Shown here: one piece after another, positions 37,590 through 46,574 of the stretch
Position numbering within the stretch: position 1 is the first letter of the stretch
Layout of the letters: every line of letters begins with the position of its first letter
Origin: Pigmentiphaga sp. H8
Lineage (GTDB): Bacteria; Pseudomonadota; Gammaproteobacteria; Burkholderiales; Burkholderiaceae_B
DNA length: 64,000 nucleotides
Direction: 5' to 3'
NCBI RefSeq assembly: GCF_003854895.1
Contig: NZ_CP033966.1
Coordinates: forward strand, 4,216,001-4,280,000
The notes under the pieces: model-generated
What the model was told of the DNA's origin: nothing
Databases searched by the model: none
Seen by the model: the letters and a program-made list of their open reading frames with translations, nothing else
Program-made: the position numbers and the translations under genes

Positions 37590-39497
37590 ATGTCGGCTGA
37601 CCGAGCAAGCGCCCAGGCAGGCGACGCCGGAGCCGCTGCCTCCGCCCAAGTCCGCCTTCCCGTCCGGGGACGAGGCCTGATATACGGATGCTCCGCGCTG
37701 GCCCTGCTGGCCTGTGCGGTCAGCGGCGGCCTGCAATGGCCGATCGCCGTTCCGTTGATCTCCACGCTGGTCGCCGGCGTCATCGTGCTGCCCCTGCGCG
37801 AATCGACGCTGCTCTCGGCGGCCTCGGTGGTCTTCACGTCGCTGCTGGACTTCTGGGGCTGGATGATCGGTCCGCTGCCACTGGTCTGGCGCCTGCCCGA
37901 CGTCCCGGTCGCGCCGCTGTTCGCCGTGACCACGCTGCTGTCCGTCGCCGTGGTCCACCTTTGCCTGTCGGCCTCGCAGGCAGCGGGCCAGCGGCTGGCC
38001 GCGCGAGCCGCCCTCGACCGCCCCGCGCAGCCGGCCACGCACCTGGAACCGCTGCTGGACCTGCTGCCGCACGCCATGGCGATCACCGGCGCCGACGGCT
38101 CGCTGGCCTATGCCAACGGCCCCTACCTGGCCCTGATCGACAAGCCTGCCGCCGTCGCGCTGGGACGCACCATGCGCGAGCTGTGGCCGCGCCGCGCGGC
38201 CTCGCTGTGCGCGCCCCACCTGGAACAGGCCACGCAGGGCAAGGCCGCGAGCTTCCGACTGCCGTTCACCACGCCCGACAACGTCAAGCGCGAATTCGAC
38301 GTCTTCCTCTCGCCCCACGCCGACACGGACGCGGGCCCCCAGGCCACGCTGATGATGCTGGTCGACGTGACCGACGCGGTGCGCGCCAAGCACGGCCTGA
38401 TCGAACGCGAATCGATGTACAAGGCCGTCATCGAGCATGCCCCCATCGGCATCCTGACCCAGGTCGACGGCCTGCTGATCTATGCCAACCCCGCGGCGCT
38501 CCTCATGCTGTCGGCGGACTGGTCGGGCCGCGCCATCGGGCGGCCGTTCTCGGACTTCATCGTCGACAAGGACCGCGAGAAGGTCCGCCGGCGCATCGAG
38601 GAACTCGCCCAGGCCCCGGGCTTCGCCGAGTTCAGGCCCTACCGGCTGGTGGCGCTGGACGGCCAGAAACGCGACGTCGAGCTGGCCGCGATCAGCGTCA
38701 CCCGGGACGGCAAGCAGCGGGTCGAATTGTTCTGCGTCGACGTCACGGAACACCGGCTGGCCGAAGACAAGATCCGGCAGTTGAACGAAACCCTGGAGCT
38801 GCGCGTGGCCGAACGCACGGCCGAACTGGAAGCCTTCACCAGTTCGGTCAGCCATGACCTGCGCGCGCCCGCCCGCCAGATCATGTCAGCCGCCGACATC
38901 ATGCTGCGCAAGACCGGACAGCCGGGCAGCGACATCAAGCCCATGCTGTCCGCGCTCCTGACCACCGCGGAGCGCATGAACCGCACCATCGACGCCCTGC
39001 TGGAACTGTCGCGCCTTGGGCGCGCCGGCATCGTGCCCTCGCTATGGCCGCTCAGCACCATGGTGCAGGAAATCCAGTCGGAGCTGGCCGCCAGCGTGGG
39101 CGACCGATCGGTTTCGTGGCGCATCGACGCGCTGCCGCGCGTGTTCGCCGACCCTCATTTGATCCGGCTGGTCATGGTCAATCTGCTGGACAACGCGGTG
39201 AAGTTCACCCGCTACACACCGAACGCCCGGATCGAGGTCTGGGCCGACGAATACGAGCAGACCGTCGCCATCAACGTGCGCGACAACGGCGCCGGCTTCG
39301 ACATGCGGCAGGCGGGCAAGCTTTTCACCATGTTCAGCCGGCTGCACTCCAACCGGGATTTCGACGGCACCGGCGTGGGGCTGGCGCATTGCCGCCGCAT
39401 CATCGAACGCCACGGTGGACGCATCGTCGCCCATGGCGAGGCGGGCAAGGGGGCCACCCTGCGCTTCACCCTGCCCCACGAATCGCATTCCGCGTGA
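37590..39497 (+). CDS. PAS-domain sensor histidine kinase (orphan)
   Basis: 635 aa. Two to four N-terminal membrane segments (about residues 30-130) are followed by two PAS domains (about 150-265 and 275-390; the second has HAPIGILTQVDGLLIYANPAALLML). A HisKA helix carries H422 (SVSHDLRAPARQI), then HATPase: NLLDNAVKFT (N box), DNGAGFD (G1) and GTGVGLAHCRR (G2). The H-box form SHDLRAPxR is typical of phytochrome-like and PAS kinases. It would phosphorylate a response regulator, but none is nearby. The start at 37590 gives an appropriate short cytoplasmic leader. Confidence 0.9.
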   Translation: MSADRASAQAGDAGAAASAQVRLPVRGRGLIYGCSALALLACAVSGGLQWPIAVPLISTLVAGVIVLPLRESTLLSAASVVFTSLLDFWGWMIGPLPLVWRLPDVPVAPLFAVTTLLSVAVVHLCLSASQAAGQRLAARAALDRPAQPATHLEPLLDLLPHAMAITGADGSLAYANGPYLALIDKPAAVALGRTMRELWPRRAASLCAPHLEQATQGKAASFRLPFTTPDNVKREFDVFLSPHADTDAGPQATLMMLVDVTDAVRAKHGLIERESMYKAVIEHAPIGILTQVDGLLIYANPAALLMLSADWSGRAIGRPFSDFIVDKDREKVRRRIEELAQAPGFAEFRPYRLVALDGQKRDVELAAISVTRDGKQRVELFCVDVTEHRLAEDKIRQLNETLELRVAERTAELEAFTSSVSHDLRAPARQIMSAADIMLRKTGQPGSDIKPMLSALLTTAERMNRTIDALLELSRLGRAGIVPSLWPLSTMVQEIQSELAASVGDRSVSWRIDALPRVFADPHLIRLVMVNLLDNAVKFTRYTPNARIEVWADEYEQTVAINVRDNGAGFDMRQAGKLFTMFSRLHSNRDFDGTGVGLAHCRRIIERHGGRIVAHGEAGKGATLRFTLPHESHSA

Positions 39498-39632
39498 ACC
39501 CGCTACGCCGGGCCGGGCCAACCTGTATCTGTATGTAAAACACCACTGCAACATTACATTGCGGAAATGTTTACAGAATGCAACATGAAAAATCTAGAAT
39601 AAACAGTCCCTATTCCTCGTTTTCGAGGCGCC

Positions 39633-39830
39633 ATGACCACCCTCGCCTACAGCTCGCTCGCGGTTGCCTTCCTGCTGGGCTTGCTCAAGCTTCGATCGTC
39701 CTGGCGCAAGCGGCGGCGCCTGCGGGAGATCGAACTGCGAGGAGGATCGCTGTGCCTGGAATGCGACCGCTACCTGAAGCCGCACGCCCGCTACTGCCCG
39801 CATTGCCTGGCTGAACAGAAGCGCGCCTAG
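39633..39830 (+). CDS. Small membrane-anchored zinc-ribbon protein
   Basis: 65 aa. One N-terminal hydrophobic helix (YSSLAVAFLLGLLKL), a basic linker (SSWRKRRRLREIEL) and a rubredoxin-like knuckle with paired cysteines CLEC and CPHC, each CxxC. GAGG lies four bases before the ATG. The stop shares the palindromic CTAG with the opposite-strand isomerase gene, so the genes converge tail to tail. Function unknown; such double-CxxC tails bind zinc or iron. Confidence 0.68.
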   Translation: MTTLAYSSLAVAFLLGLLKLRSSWRKRRRLREIELRGGSLCLECDRYLKPHARYCPHCLAEQKRA

Positions 39831-40429
39831 GCCGCGCGGGCCTGCCGGCGCCGCAGCTCGTCCTCGACGAACTCCATCCGGTCCTTGCCCCAGAACAGCT
39901 CGTCGCCGACGATGATCATCGGCACGCCGAACACCTCGCGCGCGACGCCCTCGTTGGTGCTGCGGGCCAGTTCCTCGGCAATCTCGTCCGAGGCGCTCAG
40001 GCGCTCGAACGCGTCCGGATCCACCCCCAGCGCCTGGGCGATGGGACGCAGGCCGGCATACTCGGCGATGCTGGCGTCGCCGTGCTCCCAGTAGCGCTCC
40101 ATGACCCGCTCGACGAATTCCAGTTCCTTGCCGTGGCGGCGCATGGCCAGCGATCCGCGCAAGGCACGGCTGGATTTGATCGGGAACTCGCGCGGCATCT
40201 GGAACGGCAGGCCGTACTTCTCGGCCCAGCGCATCAGGTCGCGCTTGCGGTTGCGCAGCTTCGCCTTGGGTTCCTTCATCAGTTCGTAGTTGTTGCTGCG
40301 GAACACGTAGCCCAGGTTGAACGGGTGCAGCACCAGTTCGGCGCCGTAGCGCGCCAGCAATGGCTTGATCAGCTTGATGGCGAAATAGGTATTGGTGCTG
40401 CCCACGTCCCAGTACATCTCGATCTTCAT
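39827..40429 (-). CDS. DsbA-fold 2-hydroxychromene-2-carboxylate isomerase-like protein
   Basis: 200 aa. The thioredoxin-like core MKIEMYWDVGSTNTYFAIKLIKPLL places Ser11 where the glutathione-activating Ser sits in NahD and kappa-class GSTs, in place of DsbA's CxxC. The helical insertion follows (LMRWAEKYGLPFQMP), and the tail VFGVPMIIVGDELFWGKDRMEFVEDEL has the cis-Pro loop and is typical of the family. The family performs glutathione-dependent cis/trans isomerisation in naphthalene-type aromatic degradation, but homologues act elsewhere. Fourth gene of the GST/CoA-transferase/Bug operon. Confidence 0.86.
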   Translation of the reverse strand: MKIEMYWDVGSTNTYFAIKLIKPLLARYGAELVLHPFNLGYVFRSNNYELMKEPKAKLRNRKRDLMRWAEKYGLPFQMPREFPIKSSRALRGSLAMRRHGKELEFVERVMERYWEHGDASIAEYAGLRPIAQALGVDPDAFERLSASDEIAEELARSTNEGVAREVFGVPMIIVGDELFWGKDRMEFVEDELRRRQARAA

Positions 40430-40462
40430 TGCGTCTTGCTCCAGAAAAAATCCGCGTCCGTG

Positions 40463-41428
40463 CTATTGCACCAATCCCTGCGACTGCTGGATGAGCGGTG
40501 TCCACGTGGCAACCTGGCTCTTGAGCTTCTGTTCCAGCGCGGCGGGCGTCGCTCGTCCGGCTCCCACGGGCATCGCCCCCAGCTTCTTCATGCTGTCGAC
40601 GAAAGCCGGATCCGACTGGGCGGCCTGCAAGGCCTGCTGCAGCCGGCCGATCACGGCCGGCGGCGTCGCGCGCGGCGCGTACAGGCCGTGCCAGACCGTG
40701 ACCTCGAAACCAGGCAGGCCCTGTTCGCTCAGCGTCGGCAGCTCCGGCAGCGAAGGCAGGCGGACCGCCGTGGTGCTGCCATAGGCCTGCACGCGGTTCG
40801 CCAGGATGGGTTGCTGGGTGGTCGTGATCTGGTCGCACAGCAGGTCGACCTGGCCGCCCTGCAGGTCGGTCATGGCCGGCGCGGCGCCCTTGTACGGAAC
40901 GGTCGTCAGGGCCACCTTCAGGCGCGTCATCAGCATCAGCCCGCATAGATGCGACGCCGTGCCGATGCCGGCATTGCTGAGGTTGATGCGCGAGCCCTGG
41001 CTCTGCAGATAGGCCGAGAGTTCCTGGAAATTCCTGGCCGGCAGGTCCTTCTTGCCGACCAGCGTCATGGGCACGTCGACCACTTCGCCCACATAGCCGA
41101 AGTCCCGCACCGGATCGAACTTGATCTCCGGGGACAGCGCCTTCACGGTGGACATGCCGATGTTGTGGATCATCAGCGTGTAGCCGTCGGGCGCGGCGCG
41201 CAACAGCGCTTCCGCGCCGACGATGCCGCCCGAGCTGGGCCGGTTGTCCACCACCACCGTCTGCCCCAGGTTGGCGCCGATGGCCAGCGCCAGGTGCCGC
41301 GCGACCACGTCCGTCGGGCCGCCGGCCGAGAACGGCACGATCACCGTGACGGGTCGTGCCGGAAAGGTCTGCGCCGATACCGGCCCGGCCGCCACGGCCA
41401 ATGCCGCCGCAAGCATGAATGTCCGCAT
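40463..41428 (-). CDS. Bug-family (TctC) periplasmic receptor
   Basis: 321 aa. A normal Sec signal is cleaved near SAQTF (residue 20). Motifs are VTVIVPFSAGGPTDVV, VVVDNRPSSGGIVGA and VPYKGAAPAMTDLQGG. Lying between CaiB/BaiF CoA-transferase (28 bp) and isomerase (33 bp), it is likely the intake receptor for the operon's carboxylic-acid substrate. Confidence 0.92.
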   Translation of the reverse strand: MRTFMLAAALAVAAGPVSAQTFPARPVTVIVPFSAGGPTDVVARHLALAIGANLGQTVVVDNRPSSGGIVGAEALLRAAPDGYTLMIHNIGMSTVKALSPEIKFDPVRDFGYVGEVVDVPMTLVGKKDLPARNFQELSAYLQSQGSRINLSNAGIGTASHLCGLMLMTRLKVALTTVPYKGAAPAMTDLQGGQVDLLCDQITTTQQPILANRVQAYGSTTAVRLPSLPELPTLSEQGLPGFEVTVWHGLYAPRATPPAVIGRLQQALQAAQSDPAFVDSMKKLGAMPVGAGRATPAALEQKLKSQVATWTPLIQQSQGLVQ

Positions 41429-41456
41429 GATGCCTCCTCCTTGGATGGATGACTCG

Positions 41457-42722
41457 TCAGGCCGCCCCGCGTCTGCCGCGCGCGATCAGCCTGTCCTGTA
41501 CCAGGACCTCTTGCGCGTAGAGCGCCTCGATGTCCTCGGGCCCCAGCCCGAGCACCTCGCTCAACACGTCTTCGTTGTGCTCGCCCAGGGCATCGGCGCG
41601 CAGCTCGCGCGCCGGTTCCCAGGCGGAAAAACGGACCGGCAAGCCGGGGATGTCGAAATCGCCCAGCACCTCGTCATGGACGCGCCGCACGGTGCCGCGC
41701 TCGCGCAGGTGCGGTTGCGCCATCGCCTCGTTCAGCGTCAGGACGGGCGCGCAGGGAATGCGGTGCGCCTCCAGCGCGGCCACGGCCGTCTCGCAGGAAT
41801 CGAAGCGCGCCAGCCACCCTTCCAGCAGGGTCTTGAGCGCCGCGTTGTTGTCGCGCCGCAGGGCCGCCGTGGCGAAACGCGGATCGGCCAGCAGTTCGGG
41901 CATGTCCAGCGCGCGGGCCAGCGCCTCCCATTGGTGGGGCAGCGTGGCCAGGGCGATGTAGCGGCCGTCGCCGCAGCGGAACAGGCCGGTCGGACCGCCG
42001 TCGGGATGCTGCGAGCCGGTGCGGCGCGGCGTATAGCCGGGACGCAGCGACACGCGCGGCAGCGCCACCTCGTGCATCTGGAAATAGGTGTCCAGCAGCG
42101 AGGCCTCGACGTGCTGGCCTTCCCCGGTGCGCTCGCGATGCAGCAGCGCATAGCCCACGGCCATCGCCGCCGTCAGCCCGGTGGCCGTGTCGCCGACCGC
42201 CATGGTGATCATCGCCGGATCGCCGTCCGGGTCGCCGATCAGGTCGGTGATCCCGGCATAGGCCTGGGCGACATAGTCGTAGCCGGGCTTGCGGCTGAGC
42301 GGCCCGCGCTGGCCCGCCAGCGAGATCGAGCACATGACCAGGCCCGGGTTCGCTTCGCGCAGCGCCTCGTAGGACAGCCCCGCGCGCTCCATGACGCCCG
42401 GGCTGAAGTTCTCGACCAGCACGTCGCAGCGCGCGGCCAGCGCCTTGATCAGCGCCACGCCGCGCGGATGCTTCATGTCCACCGCCACGCTGCGCTTGGA
42501 ATGGTTGTGCTGGAAGTAATAGGTGCTGCGGCTGGAATTCTTGTGCAGCGGATCGCGCGAACGCAGTCCGCCTATGCGGGTGCGGTCGCCGAACGGCGCG
42601 AGTTCGAGCTTGATGACGTCGGCGCCGAGCTCGGCCATGATGCGCGAGCAGGTCGGCCCGGCCACGATCTGCGTCATATCCAGGACGCGGTATCCCTTGA
42701 GCATGGGCAAGGCGGCGGACAT
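41457..42722 (-). CDS. CaiB/BaiF (family III) CoA-transferase
   Basis: 421 aa. Signature LKGYRVLDMTQIVAGPTCSRIMAELGADVIKLE, the CoA-binding NFSPGVMERAGL, and the catalytic Asp in HVEASLLDTYFQMHE (equivalent to Asp169 of formyl-CoA transferase). This one keeps Asp, unlike the paralogue at 13241. It activates a carboxylate by transferring CoA. The 24-bp gap to the GST indicates co-transcription. Confidence 0.92.
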   Translation of the reverse strand: MSAALPMLKGYRVLDMTQIVAGPTCSRIMAELGADVIKLELAPFGDRTRIGGLRSRDPLHKNSSRSTYYFQHNHSKRSVAVDMKHPRGVALIKALAARCDVLVENFSPGVMERAGLSYEALREANPGLVMCSISLAGQRGPLSRKPGYDYVAQAYAGITDLIGDPDGDPAMITMAVGDTATGLTAAMAVGYALLHRERTGEGQHVEASLLDTYFQMHEVALPRVSLRPGYTPRRTGSQHPDGGPTGLFRCGDGRYIALATLPHQWEALARALDMPELLADPRFATAALRRDNNAALKTLLEGWLARFDSCETAVAALEAHRIPCAPVLTLNEAMAQPHLRERGTVRRVHDEVLGDFDIPGLPVRFSAWEPARELRADALGEHNEDVLSEVLGLGPEDIEALYAQEVLVQDRLIARGRRGAA

Positions 42723-42746
42723 GGGTTTCCTTCGGTGTGGCGGTTC

Positions 42747-43457
42747 TCAGACTTGGCGCGCGCCCGGCCGGGCGCCGCCGAACAGGTTGTTCCAACGCTC
42801 GCCCTGGGGCGGAGCGCCGCTGCGGTCCACCTTCCCGGCCAGCACCGCGAGTCCGCGCTGCACGGCCGGACGGGCGCGAACCGCCGCGTACCAGCGCTTC
42901 AGGTTGGGCCAGGCGTCGATGTCCTGGCCCTGCCACCTGTAGGGCCGCAGCCAGGGATAGGTGGCGATGTCGGCCAGCGTATAGGCATCGCCGGCCAGGT
43001 ACTCGGCCTCGCCCAGGCGGCGGTCGATCACGCCGTACAGGCGATGCGCCTCGTTGGTGTAGCGGTCCACCGCGTAGGAAATGGTCTCGGGCGCGTACTT
43101 GCGGAAGTGATGCGCCTGGCCCAGCATGGGGCCGACTCCGCCCATCTGGAACATCAGCCACTGCACGGTGGCATAGCGCCCCACCGGATCGGCGGGCAGC
43201 AGTGGGCTGGCGAATTTCTCGGCCAGGTACATCATGATCGCGCCCGACTCGAACATCGCCAGCGGCCGCCCGTCCGGACCGTCCTGATCGACGATGGCGG
43301 GCACCTTGCTGTTGGGGCTGATGGCCAGGAAGGCGGGATCGAACTGCTCGCCCTTGCCGATGTGCACCGGCACCACGCGATAGGGCTGCCCCAGTTCCTC
43401 CAGCAGGATCGAGACCTTGTAGGCGTTCGGAGTGGTCCAGAAATAGAGGTCGATCAT
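42747..43457 (-). CDS. Nu-class glutathione S-transferase / disulfide-bond reductase (YfcG-like)
   Basis: 236 aa. Thioredoxin-fold N-domain with TTPNAYKVSILLEELGQPY; Thr9 and Asn11 match the residues of YfcG that contact glutathione. Conserved GSH-site NSKVPAIVDQ and FESGAIMMYLAEKF follow, then the alpha-helical C-domain with DIATYPWLRPY. It is the first gene of the operon and divergent from a LysR gene. With the DsbA-fold isomerase it makes two glutathione-dependent proteins in one unit. Confidence 0.9.
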   Translation of the reverse strand: MIDLYFWTTPNAYKVSILLEELGQPYRVVPVHIGKGEQFDPAFLAISPNSKVPAIVDQDGPDGRPLAMFESGAIMMYLAEKFASPLLPADPVGRYATVQWLMFQMGGVGPMLGQAHHFRKYAPETISYAVDRYTNEAHRLYGVIDRRLGEAEYLAGDAYTLADIATYPWLRPYRWQGQDIDAWPNLKRWYAAVRARPAVQRGLAVLAGKVDRSGAPPQGERWNNLFGGARPGARQV

Positions 43458-43601
43458 GATGTCCGTGCCCTTGCGCGGCTTCTCCGGGAATGGGAAGCCA
43501 TGGTAGGGACATCGATGCGTCGGGAATAATAGGACATTGCGATCCCGGTATACGCGGAACCTATGGTCTACAGTGTTCCGCCGCGAGCACGAGAGAAGAA
43601 C

Positions 43602-44579
43602 ATGGAACTGAGGCAGTTGCGGTACTTCGTTCGCATCGTCGAACTGGGCAGCGTGTCCCGCGCGGCCAAGGATCTCTATATCGCGCAGCCGGCCCTGAGC
43701 GCGCAGCTGGCGAACCTGGAATCCGAACTGGGCGTGCGGCTGCTGGCGCGCAGCGTGCGCGGCGTCACACCCACCGCCGGCGGCAAGACGCTGTACCTGC
43801 ATGCCCAGGCCGTGCTGCGGCAGGTCGAACGCCTGCGCCGCGACGTCGCGCATGCCGGCGCGCTGCCCGGCGGCCCGGTGTCGGTAGGCATGCCCACCAG
43901 CGCCGCCAACGTGCTGGCCGGCCCGCTCATCGCCACCGTGCAGCAGCGCTATCCCGACGTCCAGCTCAGCCTGGTCGAAAGCCTGAGCGGCCACCTGCGC
44001 GAACTGGTGGGCAACGGCCGCCTGGAGATGTCCCTGCTGTTCGAGCCGGCACCGCCACCGGGCGCGGCCGCGCGCGAGGGCGGCGACCTGCCCCACATCC
44101 ACCGCGTCCCGCTGGTCGAGGAAGAGCTGTTCCTGCTGTCGGCCACGCCCGCCCCAGGCGCCCGCGACGGCCGCGTCAGCCTGGAGGACGCCGCGGCGAT
44201 GCGGCTGGTGCTGCCCGGACGCGCCAACATCACCCGCCAGCTCATCGACCAGGTATTCGCCGCGCGCGGGCTGGCCACCCAGGTCATGGCCGAACTCGAT
44301 TCGCTGTCCACCATCCAGACCATCGTCGAACGCGGCCAGGCGGCCACCATCCTGTCGCTCTCCTCGCTGGTGGGCGAAGGCGCTCGCGACCGGCTGTCGG
44401 CGCTGTCGGTGGGCGACCCGCCCATCCTGCGGCGGCTCTCGCTGTGCAGCCCGGACATCGTCGCCATGGGCTCCGCCGCGGAAAGCGTGGCCGCGCTGAT
44501 CCCCGAGCTGGTGCGGGACATCGTCGCGGCGGGCGGCTGGCCCGGCGCCACGGCGCTGGCGGCCGCGGAGGTTCCATAG
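43602..44579 (+). CDS. LysR-family transcriptional regulator (Nac-like)
   Basis: 325 aa. MELRQLRYFVRIVELGSVSRAAKDLYIAQPALSAQLANLESELG is a Nac/CysB-group HTH, followed by the LTTR effector fold (PGGPVSVGMPTSAANVLAGPLIATV, VERGQAATILSLS). ATG at 43602 preferred; GAGAGAAG lies seven bases upstream. It is divergent from the GST/CoA-transferase operon and upstream of a third CoA-transferase, and is probably their regulator. Confidence 0.93.
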   Translation: MELRQLRYFVRIVELGSVSRAAKDLYIAQPALSAQLANLESELGVRLLARSVRGVTPTAGGKTLYLHAQAVLRQVERLRRDVAHAGALPGGPVSVGMPTSAANVLAGPLIATVQQRYPDVQLSLVESLSGHLRELVGNGRLEMSLLFEPAPPPGAAAREGGDLPHIHRVPLVEEELFLLSATPAPGARDGRVSLEDAAAMRLVLPGRANITRQLIDQVFAARGLATQVMAELDSLSTIQTIVERGQAATILSLSSLVGEGARDRLSALSVGDPPILRRLSLCSPDIVAMGSAAESVAALIPELVRDIVAAGGWPGATALAAAEVP

Positions 44580-44648
44580 CGGCCGGATATGGCCCCCGCG
44601 CAAAGTCCTATGACGCCCCCATCGCCGGTTCTGCTTAGACTGCCCGCC

Positions 44649-45920
44649 ATGAACCAGATCACGCAGAAGCTATTGTCCGGGACCCTCGTATTGGATCTGA
44701 CCCGCTTTTTCTCGGGTCCGCAGGCCACCCTGTTCCTTGCGGGCATGGGCGCGCAGGTCGTGAAGATCGACGATCCCGCCACGGGCGATCCCACCGCGTT
44801 TTCCCCTCCTTATGCCGGACCCGGCGGCGTGTCCTTCCAGCGGACCTCGGACGCGGACATGGGCCTGGCCTACCTGAAACGCGCGCGCGGCAAGCAATCG
44901 GTCATGCTGGACCTGAAATCGGAAGCGGGCCGCGAGGTATTCCTGCGCATGGTGGCCGGCGCCGACGTCGTGATCGACAATTTCAGCGCGGGCGTGGCGG
45001 ACCGGCTGGGAATAGGCTATGACGCGCTGGCGGCGGTCAACCCCGGCATCGTCTATTGTTCCCTGACGGGATACGGCGCGACCGGCTCCGATCGCCACCT
45101 GAAGGCCTACGACCTGATGGTGCAGGCGGCGGTGGGCCTGATGAGCGTGACCGGGGAAGCCGGCGGCCCCCCGGTCAAGACCGGCTCGCCGCTGTCGGAC
45201 GCCATCGCCGGCGTGTTCGCCGCGTCCGGCATCCTGGCCGCCCTGCTGCACCGCCAGCGCACGGGGCGCGGCCAGGCGGTGGACGTCTCGATGGCCGACT
45301 GCCTGTTCTCGCTGATGTTCGACGAACCCTTCGACTGCTACGAGCGGCTGGGCCTGCCCCACCGCCAGGGCAGCCGCATCATGCGGTTCTCGCCCTTCAA
45401 CGTCTACCGCTCGCGCGACGGCTGGGTAGTGCTGGGCGCGGCCACCGCCGCCGACTGGACCGCCCTGCTGGGCGCGATGGAGCGGCACGACCTGACGGAC
45501 GATGCGCGGATGAACGATCTGGGCTGGCGCATCGCCCACAACGCGCAGGTCGACGCCATCGTGTCCGCCTGGACCGAGGCGCGCGCCACCCAGGACATCG
45601 TCCAGGCCCTGCACGCGGCCAAGGTGCCGTGCAGCCCGGTGCGCAGCATCGACGAGGTCATGCAATGGCGACAACTGCGCGAGCGCGGCATGGTGGTCCC
45701 GGTGCACAACCCCATGACCGGCACCGACATGGCCGCCAGCGCCCCCGGCTTCCCCATCAAGTTCAGCGCAGGCCAGGCCGGCTACGACGCGCCGGCGCCG
45801 CTGCCCGGCGCCCACACGCAGGAGATCCTGGAAACGCTGGCCGGGCTGTCGCCCCAGCGCATCGAGGAACTGGCGGCGCGCGGGATCGTACGGCGCGCGC
45901 AGGTGCCGCCCTCCCAATGA
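44649..45920 (+). CDS. CaiB/BaiF (family III) CoA-transferase
   Basis: 423 aa from ATG 44649. LSGTLVLDLTRFFSGPQATLFLAGMGAQVVKID and a VDVSMADCLFSL segment with the catalytic Asp define the family. It starts about 70 bp after the LysR gene, so it may be part of the same transcript. With the transferase at 41457 it forms a pair flanking the regulator, perhaps for alternative acids or CoA donors. Confidence 0.9.
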   Translation: MNQITQKLLSGTLVLDLTRFFSGPQATLFLAGMGAQVVKIDDPATGDPTAFSPPYAGPGGVSFQRTSDADMGLAYLKRARGKQSVMLDLKSEAGREVFLRMVAGADVVIDNFSAGVADRLGIGYDALAAVNPGIVYCSLTGYGATGSDRHLKAYDLMVQAAVGLMSVTGEAGGPPVKTGSPLSDAIAGVFAASGILAALLHRQRTGRGQAVDVSMADCLFSLMFDEPFDCYERLGLPHRQGSRIMRFSPFNVYRSRDGWVVLGAATAADWTALLGAMERHDLTDDARMNDLGWRIAHNAQVDAIVSAWTEARATQDIVQALHAAKVPCSPVRSIDEVMQWRQLRERGMVVPVHNPMTGTDMAASAPGFPIKFSAGQAGYDAPAPLPGAHTQEILETLAGLSPQRIEELAARGIVRRAQVPPSQ

Positions 45921-45945
45921 AAAAGACCTCCCGTCGGGAGGTCTT
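45920..45945 (-). terminator. Bidirectional hairpin terminator
   Basis: AAGACCTCCC-GTC-GGGAGGTCTT, 10-bp perfect stem. On the minus strand it is followed by five T residues, giving a proper intrinsic terminator for ppa; it may also stop the plus-strand CoA-transferase transcript. Confidence 0.75.
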
Positions 45946-45966
45946 CTGCCTGGCACAACCGTCGCC

Positions 45967-46503
45967 TTACTTGCCGGCCTGCTGGTAGCGCTCGATGCTG
46001 CCGACGATCTCCTGGCGGGCGGCTTCCGGGCCGTCCCAGCCCTTGATCTTGACCCACTTGCCCTTTTCCAGATCCTTGTAGTGCTCGAAGAAATGCTGGA
46101 TGCGCAGCAGGTACTCGGGCTGCAGGTCTTCCGGCTTCTGCCAGTGGCGGTAGATGGGCAGGACCTTGTCCACGGGCACGGCCAGCAGCTTGGCGTCGCC
46201 GCCCGCTTCGTCGTCCATGTTCAGGATGCCGATGGGGCGGCAGCGCACGACGGCGCCGACGGTGACCGGATGGGGGGTGATGACCAGCACGTCGACGGGG
46301 TCGCCGTCGTCGGACAGGGTCTGCGGCACGTAGCCGTAATTGCACGGGTAGTGCATGGCCGTCATCATAAAGCGATCGACGAACAAGGCTCCGGTTTCCT
46401 TGTCGACTTCGTACTTGATCGGATCCGCGTTCATCGGGATCTCAATGATGACGTTGAATTCTTCCGGCGCCTTTTTGCCGGGACCGACTCGATCGAGATT
46501 CAT
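45967..46503 (-). CDS. ppa: Inorganic pyrophosphatase (family I)
   Basis: 178 aa. FNVIIEIPMNADPIKYEVDKETG and the catalytic acidic motif DDGDPVDVLV (metal-binding Asp residues) with NYGYVP are diagnostic. It hydrolyses diphosphate to phosphate and so pulls biosynthetic reactions forward. ATG 46501-46503 with GCCTGGAAGG upstream. It sits downstream of hemY but is separated by a probable terminator. Confidence 0.97.
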   Translation of the reverse strand: MNLDRVGPGKKAPEEFNVIIEIPMNADPIKYEVDKETGALFVDRFMMTAMHYPCNYGYVPQTLSDDGDPVDVLVITPHPVTVGAVVRCRPIGILNMDDEAGGDAKLLAVPVDKVLPIYRHWQKPEDLQPEYLLRIQHFFEHYKDLEKGKWVKIKGWDGPEAARQEIVGSIERYQQAGK

Positions 46504-46520
46504 AACTGCCTGGAAGGTTG

Positions 46521-46551
46521 GAAAAAACAAGTGGACCGGCCCGGGGCCGGT
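46521..46551 (-). terminator. Hairpin and T-tract downstream of hemY
   Basis: ACCGGCCC-G-GGGCCGGT (46535-46551) is a perfect 8-bp stem on the minus strand; TTTTTT follows after seven bases (complement of 46522-46527). A second U-rich stretch lies directly after the hemY stop. Likely ends the hem operon. Confidence 0.45.
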
Positions 46552-46574
46552 ACGACATCGAAAAAAAACCGCCG

